Below, piece after piece: positions 6,417-9,874 of a DNA stretch of 9,874 nt. A program made the position numbers and the translations under genes. Numbering within the stretch: position 1 is the first letter of the stretch; every line of letters begins with the position of its first letter. Under the pieces are notes generated by a model. It ran no database searches and was not told the origin of the DNA. It saw only the letters and a list, made by a program, of their open reading frames with translations. This stretch comes from Bacteroidales bacterium (GTDB taxonomy: Bacteria; Bacteroidota; Bacteroidia; Bacteroidales; UBA7960), in assembly GCA_003557965.1 (NCBI GenBank), contig PWND01000030.1:1-9874 (forward strand), written 5' to 3'.

Positions 6417-6436
6417 CTATTTATGGTTTTTATTTA

Positions 6437-6444
6437 CAAAAATA
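6437..6444 (-). promoter_or_regulatory. Candidate -7 promoter element of the NlpC/P60 gene
   Basis: Reads TATTTTTG on the minus strand, an exact TAnnTTTG, 20 bases before the ATG. No TTG is found at -33 distance, and the surrounding run is A/T only. Confidence 0.4.
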
Positions 6445-6595
6445 AATAAAAACAAAATGCCATTAAACTACATATAAGAAAGTATGCAAAGAAAAACTCA
6501 CCTGTCGATGAATATTACCGATAATGCTACAAAAACTCAAAACACAAGAAATGTTGAAATACTTTTTAAAAGTAGTATTGGCGTTCATTTTTGTT

Positions 6596-6603
6596 TAAAT
6601 TTG
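6596..6603 (+). promoter_or_regulatory. Candidate -7 promoter element of ruvB-queG
   Basis: TAAATTTG matches TAnnTTTG exactly, 30 bases before the ruvB ATG. The nearest TTG upstream (6578-6580) leaves only a 15-base spacer, shorter than usual, so the -33 part is doubtful. Confidence 0.45.
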
Positions 6604-6633
6604 CATAAATATTAGCAAGCAAATTATTTTAAA

Positions 6634-7659
6634 ATGAACACCAACTTAAACCCTGATCGTGAAGTACTTTCATCAGCCGAAAGAGAGTTTGAGAAAGCAT
6701 TAAGGCCTGATAAGTTTGGACATTTTACCGGACAGGATAAAGTAGTGGAAAACCTAAAAATATTTGTAGGTGCTGCAAAACAGCGTGAAGAAGCACTCGA
6801 CCATGTATTGCTTCATGGGCCGCCGGGATTAGGGAAAACAACACTTGCTCATATTATTGCTAATGAAATGAATGTTGGCATTAAAGTAACATCTGGCCCT
6901 GTTCTTGACAAACCCGCCGACCTGGCCGGACTGCTGACAAACCTGGAACCTAATGATGTGCTGTTTATTGATGAAATTCACAGGTTAAGCCCGGTTGTTG
7001 AAGAGTATCTTTATTCTGCAATGGAGGATTATAAAATTGACATAATGATTGATACAGGGCCTAATGCCCGCAGCATTCAAATTACGCTTAATCCTTTTAC
7101 ATTAATTGGTGCAACAACACGCTCAGGACTCTTAACAGCCCCGCTTAGAGCAAGATTTGGAATAAATTTCAGGTTAAACTACTACAACACCAAAACGCTT
7201 AATAAAATTATAATACGATCTGCCGATATATTAAAAGTCGTAATTTCTAAAGATGCTTCCATTGAAATAGCAGGACGTAGCAGAGGCACACCCCGAATTG
7301 CTAATGCTTTGCTTAGAAGAGTGAGGGATTTTGCACAAATGAAATCAGATGGCACAATTGACTTGAAAATTTCAGAATACTCCCTTGAAGCTCTTAATGT
7401 TGACAAACACGGGCTTGATGAAATGGATAATAAAATCTTATTGGTAATAATTGATAAGTTTAAAGGAGGCCCTGTAGGCCTTAATACAATTGCAACGGCC
7501 GTAAGTGAAGACCCGGGTACTATTGAGGAAGTTTATGAGCCATTTCTTATCCAGGAGGGATACATTATGAGAACTCCCAGGGGAAGAGAAGCTACTGCAA
7601 TGGCATATCAACATCTTGGAAAAACTAAAAGCGACGAACAGGGTAAGCTTTTCGAATAA
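6634..7659 (+). CDS. ruvB: Holliday junction branch migration helicase RuvB
   Basis: Hexameric AAA+ motor that, with RuvA, drives branch migration of Holliday junctions during recombination and fork repair, before RuvC cutting. The 341 residues are full length. Motifs seen are FTGQ (31-34), Walker A GPPGLGKT (62-69), Walker B LFIDEIH (110-116), sensor GATTRSG (159-165) and LRARFG (171-176) with its conserved arginines. The C-terminal winged-helix domain (about 260-330) includes GGPVGLNTIA and the typical end PRGREATAMAYQHL. The ATG gives the family's usual N-terminus; no Shine-Dalgarno is present. ruvA and ruvC are not in the window, as in many genomes where ruvB stands apart. queG follows after 3 bases, so the two are almost certainly co-transcribed. 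Confidence 0.98.
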   Translation: MNTNLNPDREVLSSAEREFEKALRPDKFGHFTGQDKVVENLKIFVGAAKQREEALDHVLLHGPPGLGKTTLAHIIANEMNVGIKVTSGPVLDKPADLAGLLTNLEPNDVLFIDEIHRLSPVVEEYLYSAMEDYKIDIMIDTGPNARSIQITLNPFTLIGATTRSGLLTAPLRARFGINFRLNYYNTKTLNKIIIRSADILKVVISKDASIEIAGRSRGTPRIANALLRRVRDFAQMKSDGTIDLKISEYSLEALNVDKHGLDEMDNKILLVIIDKFKGGPVGLNTIATAVSEDPGTIEEVYEPFLIQEGYIMRTPRGREATAMAYQHLGKTKSDEQGKLFE

Positions 7660-7662
7660 TAT

Positions 7663-8607
7663 ATGCTTCTTAACAAAAACATCATTACCGAAAAAATTAA
7701 ACAAATCTGTCTTGACGAGGGATTTATCAAGTTTGGTGTGGCAAAAGCAACACCTCTATACATGCACAAAAAGAAGCTTCAAAAATGGGTAGCCAACTCA
7801 TACCAGGCATCCATGAATTTTATGAAGAGAAACCAGGAAAAAAGAGAAAACCCTGGCGAATTACTTGATAATTGCAACTCTGTAATTTCTTTAGCCATAA
7901 ATTATTATAATGAGGTAACTTTTGATCCACAAAACCAGTATGTTATATCTAAATATGCTTTAGGAAAAGATTATCATTATATCATAAAAGACAAGCTAAA
8001 AAGAATTATTGAAAAAATTACCGAACTGTCGGGTGTTAATAGCCACAGGGGTTTTGTGGACTCTGCGCCTGTGTTTGAAAAAGCATGGGCTGTTATGTCG
8101 GGCATAGGATGGGTAGGAAAAAACTCCTGCCTGATAATTCCCAAAATGGGAAGCTATTTTTTTTTAGCAGAAATTTTTACAACCCTGGAGCTTAATTACA
8201 ACAGTGAGTTTAAAAATAACTATTGCGGAAGCTGTGAAAAGTGTGTAAACTCTTGTCCTACTAAAGCAATTGTTAACCCGGGAGTTATTGACTCGAATCG
8301 CTGCATTTCATATTTAACAATTGAGTCTAAATCAGACATCCCCGACAATATTAAAGAAAAACTAAATGGCAAAATTTTTGGATGTGATACTTGTCAGGAT
8401 GTATGTCCCTGGAACAAAAGGTTTTCTTGCCCTGCAACTGATAGAAACTTTTTGCCTGATGAAAGAATAATGAAGCTTACAAAAAAAGACTGGGAAAGCA
8501 TGTCGGAAGAAGATTTTGAAAGCATATTCGGGAAAATCAAATCACCACTTGCCAGAACGGGGTATAATAAAATAATGATGAATATTAAAGCCCAAAATGC
8601 TTATTAG
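7663..8607 (+). CDS. queG: Epoxyqueuosine reductase QueG
   Basis: Cytoplasmic cobalamin- and [4Fe-4S]-dependent enzyme that reduces epoxyqueuosine to queuosine in the wobble base of GUN-anticodon tRNAs, the last step of queuosine synthesis. The N-terminal half is the QueG domain, with FVDSAPVFEKAWA (131-143) holding the likely catalytic Asp133, and GWVGKNSCLI (149-158). Eight cysteines for two [4Fe-4S] clusters are present: C188, C191, C194 and C198 (CxxCxxCxxxCP), with C214, C241, C244 and C248. DTCQDVCPWN (242-251) is the family hallmark. At 314 residues it is the short form without the C-terminal HEAT-like region. It starts 3 bases after ruvB with no Shine-Dalgarno, so translation probably depends on coupling or on an A/T-rich leader. 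Its TAG stop is one base from the stop of the opposing gene. Confidence 0.96.
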   Translation: MLLNKNIITEKIKQICLDEGFIKFGVAKATPLYMHKKKLQKWVANSYQASMNFMKRNQEKRENPGELLDNCNSVISLAINYYNEVTFDPQNQYVISKYALGKDYHYIIKDKLKRIIEKITELSGVNSHRGFVDSAPVFEKAWAVMSGIGWVGKNSCLIIPKMGSYFFLAEIFTTLELNYNSEFKNNYCGSCEKCVNSCPTKAIVNPGVIDSNRCISYLTIESKSDIPDNIKEKLNGKIFGCDTCQDVCPWNKRFSCPATDRNFLPDERIMKLTKKDWESMSEEDFESIFGKIKSPLARTGYNKIMMNIKAQNAY

Positions 8608-8608
8608 C

Positions 8609-9295
8609 TTATCTAAAATCAAAATTATATTGCAGGCCAAGGCTTAAAAATGCAGGATAGTAATCTATTTCTGTTGGTAAACTGCCCAGTGGTATTGAGC
8701 TTCCACTTTGTAAAACCAGCCCAAACGACATCCAAAAATACTTTATTGTTAATGTTGGTTCGAAAAACACCCTGCTAAAGTTATGAACAGGAGGTGTGAT
8801 TAAGGAGTTGTAATCAACGTAAGTTAATCTTAAAGCGATAGAAGCCTCAAAATTGCTTTGATTTAAACCAAGGGCGGGTTGAAAAAATGCACTGTAGTAA
8901 TAACCGTTTGTATGCTCCATTAGCTGTGTAACATAAGTATCGCCTGGTAGCCTTTCGGTATAACCGTAACCGCCGCCAACAGACGCCTCAAAAACAGTGT
9001 AGTTTTCATAATTTTCATAATAACCAATGCCACCATTGAACGAATAGTGTGTAAAAAATTCTTCGGAAAAATAACTGCTGCTGCCCATAATAAACAGATT
9101 GTTTGAGGCAGAATATGAGGAACTTAACCCCAATCCACTACTTCCCGCAGAAGCTAAACAATATAATTCTCCAGCTTTGTTATGTAAAGGAACGTGCACA
9201 TTATCAGGAACATAGGTTAGGCTGCACGATGAAATAATAAAAACAAACAAAATTATGGAAAAACGAGATAATGACGCCTTACTTGTGATGCTCAT
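8609..9295 (-). CDS. Uncharacterised lipoprotein with beta-barrel-like pattern
   Basis: I do not recognise a characterised function. The 228-residue product has a lipoprotein signal: basic and polar start, hydrophobic core SIILFVFIISS, and Cys24 in ISSC. After the cysteine comes a short segment (LTYVPDNVHVPLHNKAGELY), then repeated short strands of alternating polar and aromatic or glycine residues (for example SVGGGYGYTE, YYSAFFQPALGL, SIALRLTYVD, LTIKYFWMSFGLVL). It ends with the strand FLSLGLQYNFDFR. This is what an 8-stranded-type outer-membrane barrel looks like, and Bacteroidota have a common unnamed lipoprotein group with this layout; this is from memory and unchecked. A TetR-type gene lies 96 bases upstream on the same strand, with no -7 motif between, so the two may be one operon. 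No Shine-Dalgarno is present. Confidence 0.75.
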   Translation of the reverse strand: MSITSKASLSRFSIILFVFIISSCSLTYVPDNVHVPLHNKAGELYCLASAGSSGLGLSSSYSASNNLFIMGSSSYFSEEFFTHYSFNGGIGYYENYENYTVFEASVGGGYGYTERLPGDTYVTQLMEHTNGYYYSAFFQPALGLNQSNFEASIALRLTYVDYNSLITPPVHNFSRVFFEPTLTIKYFWMSFGLVLQSGSSIPLGSLPTEIDYYPAFLSLGLQYNFDFR

Positions 9296-9391
9296 CTGCT
9301 GGTAACTTGTTTATTTGTTTTAGCACGAAAGTTTGTTTATTAAAAAGTAAAAACAATATCAGGCGGAGCCAGGGCTTATACAGGCGAAAAA

Positions 9392-9874
9392 CTACGGTTT
9401 TAAGCTTCTTATTAACATTTCAGGAACTAGCTTTTTTCTGTCTTGCATATACTTTTTTAAATCATCGCGCTTCATTTTGTTTTTATCCATAATTAATGTT
9501 TGAATAGCAAATGGGAATGCTATCAAACTCATCATGTCAACATAAAAATGAGCAGGATTAATTTTTCTGATATTGCCTATCATTGCTTCTTCCATAAGCT
9601 GTTCTGCAAAAACATCTGTGCTATACAGGTTTTTAATAACGGCAATTTCTGATATTTTTTCCGGGCTTCTGTGAAGAATTGACATCACAAACGACACAAG
9701 CAACGGGTTGTTTATCAGCATATCAATATATTCATTACAATAACGTGTTATCTTTTCTTCCAGGTCGAGCTTTGAATTCAATATTTCTATAAGTTTTTCC
9801 GAATTCTTTTGCACTAATTCAGAAAAAATTGTATCAAAAAGATTTTCTTTACTTCTGAAATAATAATTCATTAA
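9392..9874 (-). CDS. TetR/AcrR-family transcriptional regulator (5' end outside window)
   Basis: The visible 160 codons run from the window edge to TAG at 9392-9394. The first residues, LMNYYFRSKENLFDTIF, are the end of the TetR helix-turn-helix (recognition helix followed by the YYFRSKENLF signature). The true start is therefore about 45-50 codons beyond the window, and the ATG at 9869-9871 is an internal Met. The remainder is the all-helical ligand-binding and dimer domain, with LEEKITRYCNEYIDMLINNP (about 55-75 of the visible part) and a lysine-rich C-terminus (DKNKMKRDDLKKYMQDRKK). The ligand cannot be read from sequence. TetR genes of this kind often control efflux pumps, but no pump gene is in view. 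The only neighbour in view is the lipoprotein gene downstream, a possible co-transcribed partner. Confidence 0.9.
   Translation of the reverse strand, partial: LMNYYFRSKENLFDTIFSELVQKNSEKLIEILNSKLDLEEKITRYCNEYIDMLINNPLLVSFVMSILHRSPEKISEIAVIKNLYSTDVFAEQLMEEAMIGNIRKINPAHFYVDMMSLIAFPFAIQTLIMDKNKMKRDDLKKYMQDRKKLVPEMLIRSLKP

Noticed and set aside
6561..6573. ACTTTT-T-AAAAGT palindrome upstream of ruvB as an operator
   Set aside because: It is A/T-rich, has a single copy and is likely by chance; no link to a promoter -33 box could be shown.
9362..9386. GC-rich patch with AGCC-AG-GGCT as a TetR terminator
   Set aside because: The stem is 4 bp with a 2-base loop and the T-rich stretch on the minus strand begins too far downstream.
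9307..9492. Short plus-strand frame across the TetR-lipoprotein gap
   Set aside because: It overlaps the 3' end of the TetR gene in antisense, has no start signal and no recognisable content.
9869..9871. ATG as start of the TetR gene
   Set aside because: It falls inside the helix-turn-helix, and the frame remains open to the window edge, so it is an internal Met.
1..9874. Defence system, prophage, transposon, CRISPR or RNA gene
   Set aside because: No repeat array, transposase, integrase, tRNA-like cloverleaf or toxin-antitoxin pair could be seen on either strand; gene content is ordinary chromosomal.

Overview
The window looks like chromosomal DNA from a member of the Bacteroidota, most likely a fermentative, Bacteroidales-like organism. 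It is AT-rich. Almost no gene has a Shine-Dalgarno sequence. Several genes carry an exact TAnnTTTG motif (the Bacteroidota -7 promoter element) 20-38 bases before the start codon, and two short genes encode lipoproteins with clear lipoboxes. The species cannot be fixed from sequence alone. Eleven protein genes are supported, two of them cut by the window edges. I see no rRNA, tRNA, CRISPR array, insertion sequence or phage gene.

Left part (1-2772). The 3' end of a sensor histidine kinase gene (+) converges on a butyrate-forming pair on the minus strand: ptb (phosphate butyryltransferase) followed by buk (butyrate kinase). Together they turn butyryl-CoA into butyrate and ATP. The 224-base gap between them holds no recognisable promoter, so co-transcription is likely.

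Middle-left (2773-3570). A small heat-shock protein gene (hsp20, -) ends at a good intrinsic terminator. It is the only gene here with a strong Shine-Dalgarno, has no TAnnTTTG promoter, and carries two related dyads 42 bp apart upstream. This is the most distinctive regulatory region of the window.

Middle (3571-6416). A multi-pass protein of the YbhN/LPG-synthase membrane family and a two-HKD phospholipase D/cardiolipin-synthase-like enzyme lie in tandem (+), matching the E. coli ybhN-clsB association, so a phospholipid role is likely. The second gene has its own good promoter with a palindrome filling the spacer, and an intrinsic terminator that lies inside its last codons. It converges on a lipoprotein NlpC/P60 cell-wall peptidase (-).

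Right part (6634-9874). ruvB and queG form a tight two-gene unit (+), converging with a single base between stop codons on an uncharacterised barrel-like lipoprotein (-). Upstream of that lipoprotein on the same strand is a TetR-type regulator cut by the window end.

Most of the content is conserved housekeeping and metabolism. I did not find a clearly new multi-gene system. The points worth following are regulatory: the hsp20 upstream region, the palindrome inside the phospholipase promoter, the terminator embedded in coding sequence, and the TetR-lipoprotein pair.
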